Shown here: piece after piece, positions 16,130 to 25,150 of the stretch
How positions within the stretch are numbered: position 1 is the stretch's first letter
How the letters are laid out: every line of letters starts with the position of its first letter
DNA from: BOG-908 sp963850605
GTDB lineage: Bacteria > Pseudomonadota > Alphaproteobacteria > Acetobacterales > Acetobacteraceae
Length of the DNA: 64,000 bases
Direction: 5' to 3'
Assembly (NCBI GenBank): GCA_963850605.1
Contig: CAWKLX010000005.1
Location: 186,001-250,000, forward strand
Notes under the pieces: model-generated
Told to the model about the DNA's origin: nothing
Databases searched by the model: none
What the model saw: only the letters and a program-made list of their open reading frames with translations
Translations under genes and position numbers: made by a program

Positions 16130-17467
16130 ATGGCGAAGCATGTGAGCCCCACCCACAGCCCCGGCCTGTTCGGGCCGGCATCCCCGGCACCAACGGCCCC
16201 CGGCCCGCGCCCGCTGGCCGACCGGCTGCGGCCCGCCACGCTGGGCGAGGTAATTGGGCAGGATCAACTTGTGGGAGAGGCGGGCGCGCTGACCGGCATG
16301 CTGCGGCGCGGCGCCTTGTCCAGCCTGATTCTCTGGGGGCCGCCCGGCGTGGGCAAAACCAGCATTGCCCGACTGCTCGCGGCACAGGCGGGGTTGGCAT
16401 TCGTGCAGCTCTCGGCCGTGTTCTCCGGCGTGGCCGACCTGAAAGCGGTATTCGAGCAGGCCACGCGCCGGCGCCGGCTAGGCGAAGGTACGCTGCTGTT
16501 TGTGGACGAGATTTACCGCTTCAACCGCGCCCAGCAGGATGGCTTCCTGCCGGTCGTGGAGGACGGCACCGTGCTGCTGGTGGGCGCGACCACTGAAAAC
16601 CCGTCTTTTGCGCTGAACGGCGCGCTACTGTCGCGCTGCCAGGTGCTGGTGTTGCGGCGACTGGACGAGGCGGCCCTGGCGGTGTTGCTGTCGCGAGCGG
16701 AGACGGAAATCGGCCACGCTTTGCCGTTGACGGAGGACGGACGCACCGCCTTGCGCGCGATGGCTGACGGCGATGGCCGCTACCTGCTGAACATGGCCGA
16801 ACAAGTCGCTGGCCTGGACCCGACACAACCGCCGCTCGACGCGGCCGCGCTGTCCGACCTTCTGGCGCGTCGCGCCGCGCTGTACGACCGCGACCGGGAG
16901 GAACACTATAATCTCATTTCGGCATTGCATAAAAGCCTGCGTGGGTCTGATGCGGACGCCGCTTTATACTGGTTCGCCCGTATGCTCGCCGGCGGTGAAG
17001 ATCCGCGATACATCGCCCGCCGCCTGGTCCGCTTCGCGTCCGAAGATGTGGGTTTGGCCGACCCGCAGGCGTTGTCGCAAACGCTGGCCGCCTGGGATGC
17101 CTACGAGCGGCTAGGGTCTCCCGAAGGTGAGCTGTGTTTGGCGCAGGCGCTGCTTTATCTGGCAACCGCTCCCAAATCCAATGCGGCTTATATCGCCCAC
17201 AAGGAGGCCGGGCGGGCTGCGCGGGAGACGGGGAGTTTGGCACCGCCTGTGCATATTTTGAATGCGCCAACGAAGCTGATGAAGTCGCTCGGCTACGGTG
17301 AGGGATACGCGTACGACCACGAGACCGACGACGCGTTCTCGGGGCAGAACTATTTTCCGGACGGGGTAGGGCGAATGGAGTTTTATCGGCCGGTGGATCG
17401 GGGGTTTGAGCGTGAGGTGGGCCGGCGGCTGGCGCATTGGGCGCGGCTGCGGGCGGAGCAGCGATAA
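16130..17467 (+). CDS. rarA: Replication-associated recombination protein RarA (MgsA family AAA+ ATPase)
   Basis: RarA is an AAA+ ATPase related to clamp loaders that acts at stalled forks. The 445-residue protein shows RLRPATLGEVIGQDQLVGE, Walker A GPPGVGKTS and Walker B LLFVDEIYRFNRAQQDGFLP. A sensor block GATTENPSFALNGALLSRC follows, then a C-terminal tetramerisation region (YGEGYAYDHETDDAFSGQNY). The usual DEIHRFN reads DEIYRFN, a conservative change. It appears monocistronic. Confidence 0.95.
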   Translation: MAKHVSPTHSPGLFGPASPAPTAPGPRPLADRLRPATLGEVIGQDQLVGEAGALTGMLRRGALSSLILWGPPGVGKTSIARLLAAQAGLAFVQLSAVFSGVADLKAVFEQATRRRRLGEGTLLFVDEIYRFNRAQQDGFLPVVEDGTVLLVGATTENPSFALNGALLSRCQVLVLRRLDEAALAVLLSRAETEIGHALPLTEDGRTALRAMADGDGRYLLNMAEQVAGLDPTQPPLDAAALSDLLARRAALYDRDREEHYNLISALHKSLRGSDADAALYWFARMLAGGEDPRYIARRLVRFASEDVGLADPQALSQTLAAWDAYERLGSPEGELCLAQALLYLATAPKSNAAYIAHKEAGRAARETGSLAPPVHILNAPTKLMKSLGYGEGYAYDHETDDAFSGQNYFPDGVGRMEFYRPVDRGFEREVGRRLAHWARLRAEQR

Positions 17468-17895
17468 AGTCGCTGCTGCTGCCGTTACAGAAGCGAGGCA
17501 GATCGCGAGCACCTTGCGACAGGCGCGCGACTAGCAGGGCGTCGATGCAAGAAGATCGCGATAGAGAATAGGTGCCGGCAATGGACAGCCATGATCTTTG
17601 GCGCGCGACGGTTATGCGTCACGGGCTTGACAATGCCAGCCACCTTGTCGGCGAGCACCGGGGGCGCCGCGTACTCTCCATAATGGCTGCCAAGCGAGGC
17701 CACTGAGCCGCTGAATCCAAGATACCCGTTCCAAGTAGAAGGACCAGATATCTCTTGACATACAACCTCCGATAGCAATATTCCGGTATCGTAAGCTAAT
17801 CCCGCAGGCAAATTTGCACCTCCGGGGTGAGGAGAGCAGATTTGGCGGTTATCTTGCCCTCAGCTCTGAACAGTGAAGTCTGGAAGGACTTTACG
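17468..17895. other. Gene-poor interval between rarA and the GGDEF-EAL gene
   Basis: This 428-base interval has noticeably lower GC than its flanks and no convincing gene. The only long frame runs on the minus strand (17485-17811, TTG start, 108 codons) with no recognisable motif. A possible sigma70-type promoter for the downstream gene lies at 17755-17783. The rest shows nothing I can name. Confidence 0.5.
17755..17783 (+). promoter_or_regulatory. Possible promoter of the GGDEF-EAL gene
   Basis: A perfect TTGACA (17755-17760) is followed after 17 bases by ATATTC (17778-17783), about 112 bases before the chosen start at 17896. The -35 is strong and the -10 is weak. Confidence 0.35.
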
Positions 17896-19305
17896 ATGGC
17901 GAGCACCGCTTTGCTCACATGGGGGTTTGGCTTTTTTTCGGGGAGGTCGGTTGAACGGCGGACGCACGATCTGCGTGCTGCCACGGGGCTAGAGTTTGCA
18001 ATACAGGGCGTTTTGCCTCGACTGAGGCGTGATCCCCTCACGGGACTTACGCTGCGAGAGAGTTTCGTGCAGCGTGTCGACGATGCACTGAAATCCGGCA
18101 TGCCGCACGCTGTCATCATTTTGGACATTGATGACTTCTTCGAGCTTAACGCTGCCATCGGGTACGCGGCCGGAGATCAGGTCCTGGCAGCCGTCGGCGA
18201 GCGGCTGGCAGGGTTGGGGCTTGGGGCATCCTGGGCGCGAATCGGCACCGACGAGTTCGGTCTCGTTCTGCCACATGTAAGTTGTCGTGACGATCTGGAA
18301 TCGCTGTCGTTACGAATATCACGGGCATTCTCCACGCCGCTGCTCACGGTGGAGCGGAGCGTGATCTGCAAAATCAGTCTTGGGGCTGCACTCATGCCCA
18401 CTCACGCGACCAGCTTGGATGGCGGCGTCTTGTCTGCTCAGTCGGCTTTGCGGCGGGCAAAAGCGCGTGGCGGCGGAACCTGGCATGTGCACGATCCCAA
18501 GACGGAGGACACCATACGCCAAAAAGCGGCGCTCCAATTGCAACTGCGGTTGGCAATCGATTCGGATCAAATCTTTCCATTCTACCAGCCGGTCGTAGAC
18601 TTACGAGGTGGTGAGATAGTCGGATTGGAGGTGTTGGCGCGGTGGCGACACCCAGAACATGGGCTGGTACCGCCGGATGTGTTCATCCCGCTCGCCGAGG
18701 ATATGGGCATTACGGGGCAGTTGACCGAGAAACTGATGCGGCAGGTAATACGCGATTCCCGGCTATGGCCGTCACATCTCTACCTTGCATTCAACATATC
18801 GCCCGGGCAGTTGCGCGACATGATACGGCTGGTCCAGTCACCTCCGGCATGGCCCGAAGGCCATCTTGACCCACGTAGGCTTGCCGTTGAAATCACGGAA
18901 AGCGCGCTGATTGAGGATATGGACACTGCACGCGAATTAATCCGCTTGTTGCAGGAATGGGGTGCAGCTGTCGTGCTTGACGATTTCGGGATCGGCTTTT
19001 CGAATTTCTTCCATTTGCGAGAGCTGCCGTTCGACCGAATAAAGATCGACAAGAGTTTCGTTCTCGATTGTGGCTATGACCCTCGCGCGGAAGCGTGTGT
19101 GCGAGCCATGCTGGTATTGGCTGAGAGCTTGGAAATCGACATGGTCGCCGAGGGACTGGAACGACCGGAAATAGCGGCGTATCTCGGACGTCTCGGCTGC
19201 AAGTTCGGGCAGGGGTATCTATTCTCCAGGCCTGTTGCGGCGGCGGAAGTACTTGGCTTACTTCGGCCGAAAGCAGCGCCAGTGCTGCGGGTAGTGACAG
19301 CCTAA
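17896..19305 (+). CDS. Cyclic-di-GMP phosphodiesterase with degenerate GGDEF and intact EAL domain
   Basis: EAL domains hydrolyse c-di-GMP, which controls the motile/sessile switch. ATG 17896 follows GGAAGG at 8 bases; the frame is open to GTG 17827, so a longer form is possible. A hydrophobic N terminus (ALLTWGFGFF) precedes a GGDEF domain whose signature reads GTDEF and lacks an RxxD I-site, so cyclase activity is doubtful. The EAL domain has EVLAR in place of EALxR but keeps the metal and substrate residues: N in FNISPGQ, VEITES, LDDFGIGFS, RIKIDKSF, VAEGLE, GQGYLF. The likely role is a phosphodiesterase. It stands alone, but the large flagellar locus nearby is a plausible output. Confidence 0.9.
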   Translation: MASTALLTWGFGFFSGRSVERRTHDLRAATGLEFAIQGVLPRLRRDPLTGLTLRESFVQRVDDALKSGMPHAVIILDIDDFFELNAAIGYAAGDQVLAAVGERLAGLGLGASWARIGTDEFGLVLPHVSCRDDLESLSLRISRAFSTPLLTVERSVICKISLGAALMPTHATSLDGGVLSAQSALRRAKARGGGTWHVHDPKTEDTIRQKAALQLQLRLAIDSDQIFPFYQPVVDLRGGEIVGLEVLARWRHPEHGLVPPDVFIPLAEDMGITGQLTEKLMRQVIRDSRLWPSHLYLAFNISPGQLRDMIRLVQSPPAWPEGHLDPRRLAVEITESALIEDMDTARELIRLLQEWGAAVVLDDFGIGFSNFFHLRELPFDRIKIDKSFVLDCGYDPRAEACVRAMLVLAESLEIDMVAEGLERPEIAAYLGRLGCKFGQGYLFSRPVAAAEVLGLLRPKAAPVLRVVTA

Positions 19306-19426
19306 TGATCGGTTGCGGCAGCGCGCCCTGATTTAACCCAGCACGCCACATGTTGGTCGACGCCGGCCGTCGGCTCAGAAACCTCGCCTCCTGCCAGCCG
19401 TTTGCACGCGCGGAGGGACATGAACC

Positions 19427-19837
19427 ATGCCAGACCAGAACGCGCCCAACATGATCGTCGCCATCGAACACCATCAGGCACGGCTTTTCTCGATCGACAT
19501 ACACTCCCATGACGCCGCCGAACACACGTTGAAACCGCACGATCCGCACCATTTCCGCCACCACCTGACCCATAGAAACGAGGATCACGAGCGGGGCCAG
19601 CGCGCGTCCGAGGACCCGGCCTTTTATGAGCAGATCTGCCACGAGCTGGCCAGGGCGCGTGCTTTTGTCATCGTCGGGCACGGCGCCGGACATAGCAATG
19701 CCGGCCACCATCTGGCCGAGCATCTGCGCGCCAAGCACACCGAAACTGCGCAGCGCATGCATGAGGTAAGTGCCGACCTGTCCGCGGTCACCGAAAAGCA
19801 GTTGCTGGAACTTGGTCGAAAGGCGCTCGCATCATAG
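19427..19837 (+). CDS. eRF1-like small protein (bacterial translational-machinery / host-attachment-like family)
   Basis: 136 residues. The pattern IVAIEHHQARLFSID, a His-rich middle, then EDPAFYEQICHELARARAFV, GHGAGHSNAGHHLAEHLR and a C-terminal VTEKQLLELGRKAL resembles small bacterial proteins with an eRF1 domain-1-like fold. These are annotated as translational machinery or host attachment proteins. Their function is not established. Assignment is by remembered pattern, so moderate. No obvious operon partner; the next short frame starts two bases later. Confidence 0.6.
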   Translation: MPDQNAPNMIVAIEHHQARLFSIDIHSHDAAEHTLKPHDPHHFRHHLTHRNEDHERGQRASEDPAFYEQICHELARARAFVIVGHGAGHSNAGHHLAEHLRAKHTETAQRMHEVSADLSAVTEKQLLELGRKALAS

Positions 19838-19839
19838 GC

Positions 19840-20088
19840 GTGCTCTTGATCGTAGGAGTAGTCTCGCCCAGTTCGGTCGGCGTGGTTTCTGGCACCAAAC
19901 TGGCCGGCTATTTTCGTCTGCCCGGCGTGCGGCACGACCTCATCGTGCGCACCACCGATCGCATGGTCATTCAGCACAGCCGCGCCTTGCACGGCAGCAT
20001 TCCGACGCGCATCATTCGCAGTGAGGCTATCCACCTCGATCCGCTCCGTATCGCCCTGCTGCCTCTATTCGCCTGGTCCGGACCATGA
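19840..20088 (+). CDS. Small hypothetical protein coupled to rluC
   Basis: 82 codons from GTG 19840, two bases after the previous gene, with the stop overlapping the rluC ATG (ATGA). Those two junctions are the main reason to list it. The product is moderately hydrophobic at the N terminus (LLIVGVVSPSSVGVVSG) and has a basic middle (VRHDLIVRTTDRMVIQHSR). I do not recognise a family. It may be spurious. Confidence 0.35.
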   Translation: MLLIVGVVSPSSVGVVSGTKLAGYFRLPGVRHDLIVRTTDRMVIQHSRALHGSIPTRIIRSEAIHLDPLRIALLPLFAWSGP

Positions 20089-21060
20089 CCATCCAGACGA
20101 GGCTCGTCACGGAGGACGAAGCCGCTATCCGGCTAGACCGGTGGTTCCGGCGTCATTTTCCGGAGCTGACCCAGGGGATGATTTCAGAAGCTCTGCCGCA
20201 CCGGCCAGATACGGGTCGACGGCCGGCGCAGCGAAGCCGCAACGCGCCTGGCCCCGGGCCAGTCCGTGCGCGTGCCGCCGTTGCCCGCAGCGCCGGCACC
20301 GGCGCCCGGTCGCAAACCGCTCGATCCCGCCACGCTAAGGGAGCTGGAGGGGATGGTTATCTATCAGGATGACGCGCTTATCGTGGTCAACAAGCCGCAC
20401 GGCCTACCGGTGCAGGGTGGTCCCGGCATTGTGCGCCACCTGGACGGCATGATGGAGGGTTTTCGGCTCGGCGCTGGCGACAAGCCCCGGCTGGTGCACC
20501 GCATCGACAAGGATACGTCCGGGCTGCTGCTTCTCGCCCGCACCCCTGGCGTGGCTGCCAAACTCGCCGCGGCCTTCCGCAGCCGCGAGGTTGAGAAAAC
20601 TTACTGGGCGGTGGTCGCCGGCCGCCCTAGCCCGCAGGAGGGGCAGATCGACGCCCCATTGGTAAAATTCGGCGGATTGCGTGGCGGAGAACGCGTGGCG
20701 GTTGCCGAACCGGACGAGGAGACGTCATCCCGCGCGCTGACCGACTACTGGACTATGGATGCGGCCGGCAAGAAACTGGCTTGGCTCAAGCTTTCCCCGC
20801 TGACGGGCCGTACCCACCAGCTGCGTGTGCATACCAACGCCCTGGGGACCCCCATTGTCGGCGACCGCATGTACGGCGGCGAACGTGCTCATGTGGACGG
20901 TTTTGCGGACAAGCTGCACCTGCACGCCCGCGCGCTGACCCTGCTACACCCGCGCGGCGGCACGCTCAGCCTGGAAGCGGACTTGCCCCCCCACATGCGC
21001 GAGACATTTAAGAAATTGGGTTTCGAGGCGCCGCGGCCGGCCGCTCCGCGGTTGGGCTGA
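20085..21060 (+). pseudogene. rluC: RluA/RluC-family 23S rRNA pseudouridine synthase, frame broken by one extra T
   Basis: RluC-type enzymes convert uridines in 23S rRNA to pseudouridine. ATG 20085 opens an S4 RNA-binding domain (EDEAAIRLDRWFRRHFPELT). The frame is lost at TTT 20182-20184. Dropping one T restores MIQKLCRTGQIRVDGRRSEA and joins the catalytic domain without a gap. That domain is intact to 21060, with HRIDKDTSGLLLLAR (catalytic Asp), LTGRTHQLRVH and a normal C terminus. Expected length about 325. The catalytic part is undamaged, so an error or a very recent mutation is likelier than decay. Confidence 0.9.
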
Positions 21061-21113
21061 CGATAGGGCGCGTCTGATTTCACCTTGGCGGGCTTCTCGG
21101 CTACGACACGGCC

Positions 21114-23612
21114 ATGCAAGCCCGTGCCCGTCGCCCCGGAAAACTCCTGCGCCCTGTCGTGGTCGTGGCCTGCCTGGCGCTCATGCTCGCGCTCGCCGTT
21201 TTCATGCTGGGCAGCTCGCTGAACCCGGAAACGTTGCGCGCCGACCTGGCCGAGGCGGTGCGCCGGCAGACCGGGCGCGAGCTGACCACCGGCGCTGTCC
21301 ACCTGAGCCTGGGGCTGGCCCCGCAGATCGTGCTGGATGACGTAGCCCTGGCTAATCCGCCGGGCTTCTCCCGGACTTATATGGTGACGGCCCAGCACGT
21401 TCGCGCCAGGGTGGCACTGCTGCCGCTGCTGGGTGGCGACGCGGTGATCTCCGCGCTGACCGTCGAAAACCCCGATCTGCTGCTGGAGCGGGCCGCCGAC
21501 GGCACGCCGAACTGGCAGTTCGCCCAGCCCGACCATCGCGCCCTCTACACCGGCCATGGCGCAGGCGGCGGTGGTGGCGGCGCGCGCCACGTCGAGATAC
21601 GCAGCCTGGCGCTGGAAGGCGGCCAGGCGAGCTGGCGTCCGGCTACCGCCGCCGCACCTCTGACGGTGGCCATCGACCGGCTGGTGGTCTCCTCGAACGA
21701 TGTGGATGGCCCGCTTGATCTCGCCTTCACGGGATCGACGCATGAGATGCCGATCAAAATCCACGCGACCTCCGGCTCGCTGCAGCGACTTCAGGGTGGC
21801 GCGGTGAGCGCGGTTGCCGGGGCCTGGCCGTTGAGCGTGGATGCCAGCGTGCGGGATGCGACGCTGCACATCGCGGGCGGTTTTGCCCACCCGGAGCAGG
21901 GGCGAGGCTACCAGTTGCGGGCCAGGCTGGACGCGCCGTCGCTTGGCCAGTTGGCGGGTTTGTGGCCAGGGTTTACGCTGCCGCCCTTGTCGCAGGTGAC
22001 CGGCACGGCGCTGCTGGAGGATGGGTCGCAGGGGGATGTGCGCGCGTCCCAGGTGGCGGTGCATGCCGGCGTCTCCGACCTTTCCGCGTGGGCGGCGGGA
22101 CTGACGGTCAAGCAGGCCGCGCTGACCGCGCCGGGGCCGGGACAGATCGCCCAGCTGTCCGTGGACGGCACCTATCAGGATCAGCCGCTCCGCGCCTCGG
22201 CTACCGCCATGCAGCCCGACATCGTGGGCGCCAGCGGGCCGATCCAGATCTCGGTCGATGCCCAGGCCGCTGGTGCTATCCTGTCAGCGCACGGCACGGT
22301 ACCGCCCCGTGTGAGCGCGGCGGGGCTGGATTTACAGATTTCGGCGCACGCGCCTGACCTCTCGGCCCTCTCGCCGCTGGCCGGGCGCGCCTTGCCGCCA
22401 GCCCATGACGCGGCGTTCGCGGCCGAGTTGGGGGATGCCGGCGTGCGGCTGCGCGGCATCGTGATGCGCAACCTGACCGTCACATCCAGCCTGGGCGATC
22501 TGTCGGGCGAGCTGACGGGCGTGTGGTCGCCGCGCCCGGATATCGAGGGCACGCTGACTTCCCACATGCTGGATCTGGACGGGCTTGTTCCGGGCGCCAC
22601 CCTTGATGTGCCGGCGATCTGGCCGCCGCCGGATGCGGCGGCATCGGCCGGCGTGGCACAGTCTATGCCGAGTTCGGCCTCGCCTCAGCCCAGCTCGGCC
22701 CCGCCCGCCGCCGCGGCGCCTCTGCCGCTAGCCTGGCTGCGCGGCTTCGACACGAATCTGTCCTTGTCGATCGGCGATCTCGCCTGGGGCGGCCGCCACT
22801 ACACCGATGCCCAGGCGCGGCTGCTGCTGCAGGACGGCAAGCTGGCGCTTAATCCGTTCCGGGCGCAGACGCCGGATGGTCCGCTGACCGGCGGCGTCTC
22901 GATCGACGCTAGCAGCGACCAGCCGCCGGTCGCCATCACCCTGCGGTCGGCGGCGCTGTCGGCCGGGGCAGTGGCCGCGGCGCTCGGATACCCTGGCGGC
23001 GCGAGCGGCACCTTGCAAATCGACGCGCTGCTCAGCGGCACCGGCCAGACCGCGCCGGCGCTGGAGGCGACGCTGGGCGGGCATCTGGGCGTGGCCATGG
23101 TGGGCGGCCAGGTCGATGAAAACCTGGTGCAGGGGCTGTTGGGTGACGTGCTGAATACCGCCGGCGTTCAGTCCTTTGGCGGTGGGGCGGCACAGGTTCG
23201 CTGTTTCGCCCTGCGCCTCGATTTCAACCAGGGTGTTGGAAACGTGCGCGCGCTGGCTGCGGATACATCCCGCCTGACTTTGGACGGCGATGGCCAGATC
23301 GATCTGTCCGGGCGCACGGCCGACCTGCACCTGCGGCCGCGTGTGCGGCTGGGTCCCACCGAAATCGCGGCACCCGTGTCGCTGCGTGGGCCATTCGGCC
23401 AAATGCGCGCGGCCCTAGACCCGGTGGTGGGGGGCGGACGATATGGGCTGACGATCGGCTCGGCCCCGGCTGGGCCATCCGCCTGCGCCGGCCGGCTGGC
23501 GCTGGCGCGTGGCGGCCTGGGCGGCCCGATGCCAACCGCGGCCGATGCGCCGCCCGATGCCGGGCTGGTCATCCGAAAACCGAAGGACCTGCTGCAGGGC
23601 CTGTTTCATTAG
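21114..23612 (+). CDS. AsmA-family envelope protein
   Basis: AsmA-like proteins are inner-membrane-anchored periplasmic proteins linked to outer-membrane lipid transport and assembly. The 832-residue product has a basic start, one membrane segment (residues about 15-33), then the AsmA N-terminal motif (RRQTGRELTTGAVHLSLGLA, LDDVALANPPGF) and the C-terminal AsmA region (NLVQGLLGDVLNTAGVQSF, TADLHLRPRVRLGPTEIAAP). It lies between rluC and the Atp12 gene on one strand with short gaps, so co-transcription is likely. Confidence 0.88.
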   Translation: MQARARRPGKLLRPVVVVACLALMLALAVFMLGSSLNPETLRADLAEAVRRQTGRELTTGAVHLSLGLAPQIVLDDVALANPPGFSRTYMVTAQHVRARVALLPLLGGDAVISALTVENPDLLLERAADGTPNWQFAQPDHRALYTGHGAGGGGGGARHVEIRSLALEGGQASWRPATAAAPLTVAIDRLVVSSNDVDGPLDLAFTGSTHEMPIKIHATSGSLQRLQGGAVSAVAGAWPLSVDASVRDATLHIAGGFAHPEQGRGYQLRARLDAPSLGQLAGLWPGFTLPPLSQVTGTALLEDGSQGDVRASQVAVHAGVSDLSAWAAGLTVKQAALTAPGPGQIAQLSVDGTYQDQPLRASATAMQPDIVGASGPIQISVDAQAAGAILSAHGTVPPRVSAAGLDLQISAHAPDLSALSPLAGRALPPAHDAAFAAELGDAGVRLRGIVMRNLTVTSSLGDLSGELTGVWSPRPDIEGTLTSHMLDLDGLVPGATLDVPAIWPPPDAAASAGVAQSMPSSASPQPSSAPPAAAAPLPLAWLRGFDTNLSLSIGDLAWGGRHYTDAQARLLLQDGKLALNPFRAQTPDGPLTGGVSIDASSDQPPVAITLRSAALSAGAVAAALGYPGGASGTLQIDALLSGTGQTAPALEATLGGHLGVAMVGGQVDENLVQGLLGDVLNTAGVQSFGGGAAQVRCFALRLDFNQGVGNVRALAADTSRLTLDGDGQIDLSGRTADLHLRPRVRLGPTEIAAPVSLRGPFGQMRAALDPVVGGGRYGLTIGSAPAGPSACAGRLALARGGLGGPMPTAADAPPDAGLVIRKPKDLLQGLFH

Positions 23613-23624
23613 CCGGGGCGCGGC

Positions 23625-24350
23625 GTGAAACGCTTTTGGGACAGCGCGACGGTGGTGTGCGAAGGTGCGGTCTATGCGATCCGGCTCGACGGCCGGCCAA
23701 TGCGCCTGCCTGGCGGCCCCGTGCTGGCGCTGCACAGCGAGCCTTTGGCACGGGCCATTGCCGATGAATGGCAGGTGGCGGGCGGCGGGAAGGGCGGCGT
23801 GATGTCGGCCGAGGACGTGCCGCTGACCAGCATCGCCGGCACCGCGCAGGAACGCGTCGCCCCTGACCCTGCTTCGACCGTGGCTGCCCTGGCGCGCTAC
23901 GCTGAGGCGGACCTGCTGTGCTATCGTGCGCCTGCGCCTGAGGCGTTGCGGCAGCGTCAGCACGAAGCCTGGCAGCCTTGGCTGGACTGGGCCGCCGCAG
24001 TTTTTGGGACGCGGCTGCGCGTCACGAACGGCGTGCTGCATGTCGCCCAGCCGCCTGAGTCACTGGCTGGCTTTCGACGCGCGCTCGACCCCCGCCCGGC
24101 CTTCGAACTGGCCGGATTGGGCGTGCTGGTGCCCGCCCTGGGCAGCCTCGTGCTGGGATTAGCGGTCGCCGACGGCGCACTTGCCGCCGTCGATGCGCAT
24201 GCGCTCTCGATCCTCGACGAGGTTTTTCAGAATAAATCCTGGGGCGAGGATGTGGAGGCGGCAGCCCGCAGACGTATTGTAGCGGCGGACATTGGACATG
24301 CGGCGCGCTTTATCGCGCTGAGCCGGCCCGAGGCGGACGCAAGCGCATGA
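23625..24350 (+). CDS. ATP12-family F1-ATPase assembly chaperone
   Basis: Atp12 proteins bind the F1 alpha subunit during ATP synthase assembly; alphaproteobacteria keep a homologue of the mitochondrial factor. The GTG start gives KRFWDSATVV. Recognisable blocks are LDGRPMRLPGG, IADEWQ, PLTSIAGTAQERV and a C-terminal LDEVFQNKSWGED. 241 residues, as expected. Its stop overlaps the kdsB ATG (ATGA). Confidence 0.9.
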   Translation: MKRFWDSATVVCEGAVYAIRLDGRPMRLPGGPVLALHSEPLARAIADEWQVAGGGKGGVMSAEDVPLTSIAGTAQERVAPDPASTVAALARYAEADLLCYRAPAPEALRQRQHEAWQPWLDWAAAVFGTRLRVTNGVLHVAQPPESLAGFRRALDPRPAFELAGLGVLVPALGSLVLGLAVADGALAAVDAHALSILDEVFQNKSWGEDVEAAARRRIVAADIGHAARFIALSRPEADASA

Positions 24351-25096
24351 ACCCCGTCGTGCTGATCCCCGCGCGGCTGGCCGCCACGCGCCTGCCCGGA
24401 AAGCCACTCGCCGATATTTGCGGGCAGCCGATGATCGTACATGTCTGGCGGCGGGCCGTGGAGGCGGATGTGGGGCCGGTGATAGTGGCCGCCGATCACC
24501 CGGAGATCGCGCGCGCGATAGAGGCGGTGGGCGGCCGCGCGGTGCTGACGGCCGATCACCCATCCGGGACAGATCGCATCGCCGAAGCATTGGGGCGTGT
24601 GGACCCGGACAGCCGGCATGATTGCGTCATCAATTTTCAGGGCGATTTGCCAACGGTGTCACCGCACGTGCCGCGCGCCATCCTCGCGCTGCTCCAGGAG
24701 GTCGATTGTGTTGATATTGCAACGGCCGTCGCGCGCACCACGGACGAGGCCGAGGCGGACGCGCCGAGCGTGGTGAAGATGGTGGGCGCGGCAAACGGAC
24801 CTGGCCGATTCCGCGGGCTGTATTTTTCACGTGCTCGCCTGCCCTGGGGCGAAGGGCCGCACTACCACCATATCGGTTTGTACGTCTGGCGGCGTGCCGC
24901 GCTGGAAAAATTCGTGTCGCTGCCCCCATCCACCCTCGAACGGCGCGAGAAGCTGGAGCAGTTGCGCGCGCTGGAGGCAGGGATGCGCATAGATGCGGCG
25001 CTGATAGACGACATCCCGCTCGGCGTGGACACGCCGGCCGACCTGGAGCGGGCCCGCGTCCTGCTGGCCGCAAAAGCCGTCGATCCCCGGACCTGA
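24347..25096 (+). CDS. kdsB: 3-deoxy-manno-octulosonate cytidylyltransferase (CMP-Kdo synthetase)
   Basis: KdsB activates Kdo with CTP for lipid A core synthesis. The product starts VVLIPARLAATRLPGKPLAD, the nucleotidyltransferase signature. It also has FQGDLPTVSP (metal/NTP site) and a C-terminal REKLEQLRALEAGMRI block. At 249 residues it is normal. It overlaps the preceding gene by four bases and is followed by kdsD, an upstream step of the same pathway. Confidence 0.95.
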   Translation: MNPVVLIPARLAATRLPGKPLADICGQPMIVHVWRRAVEADVGPVIVAADHPEIARAIEAVGGRAVLTADHPSGTDRIAEALGRVDPDSRHDCVINFQGDLPTVSPHVPRAILALLQEVDCVDIATAVARTTDEAEADAPSVVKMVGAANGPGRFRGLYFSRARLPWGEGPHYHHIGLYVWRRAALEKFVSLPPSTLERREKLEQLRALEAGMRIDAALIDDIPLGVDTPADLERARVLLAAKAVDPRT

Positions 25097-25150
25097 CAGC
25101 AGGCGCGCCCCCTGGCACCACAGCGGCCCAATGACGCAGGATACGGGGGC

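Noticed and set aside
17485..17811. 108-codon minus-strand frame between rarA and the GGDEF-EAL gene
   Set aside because: TTG start only, no ribosome site, no motif, and it runs across a probable promoter for the opposite strand.
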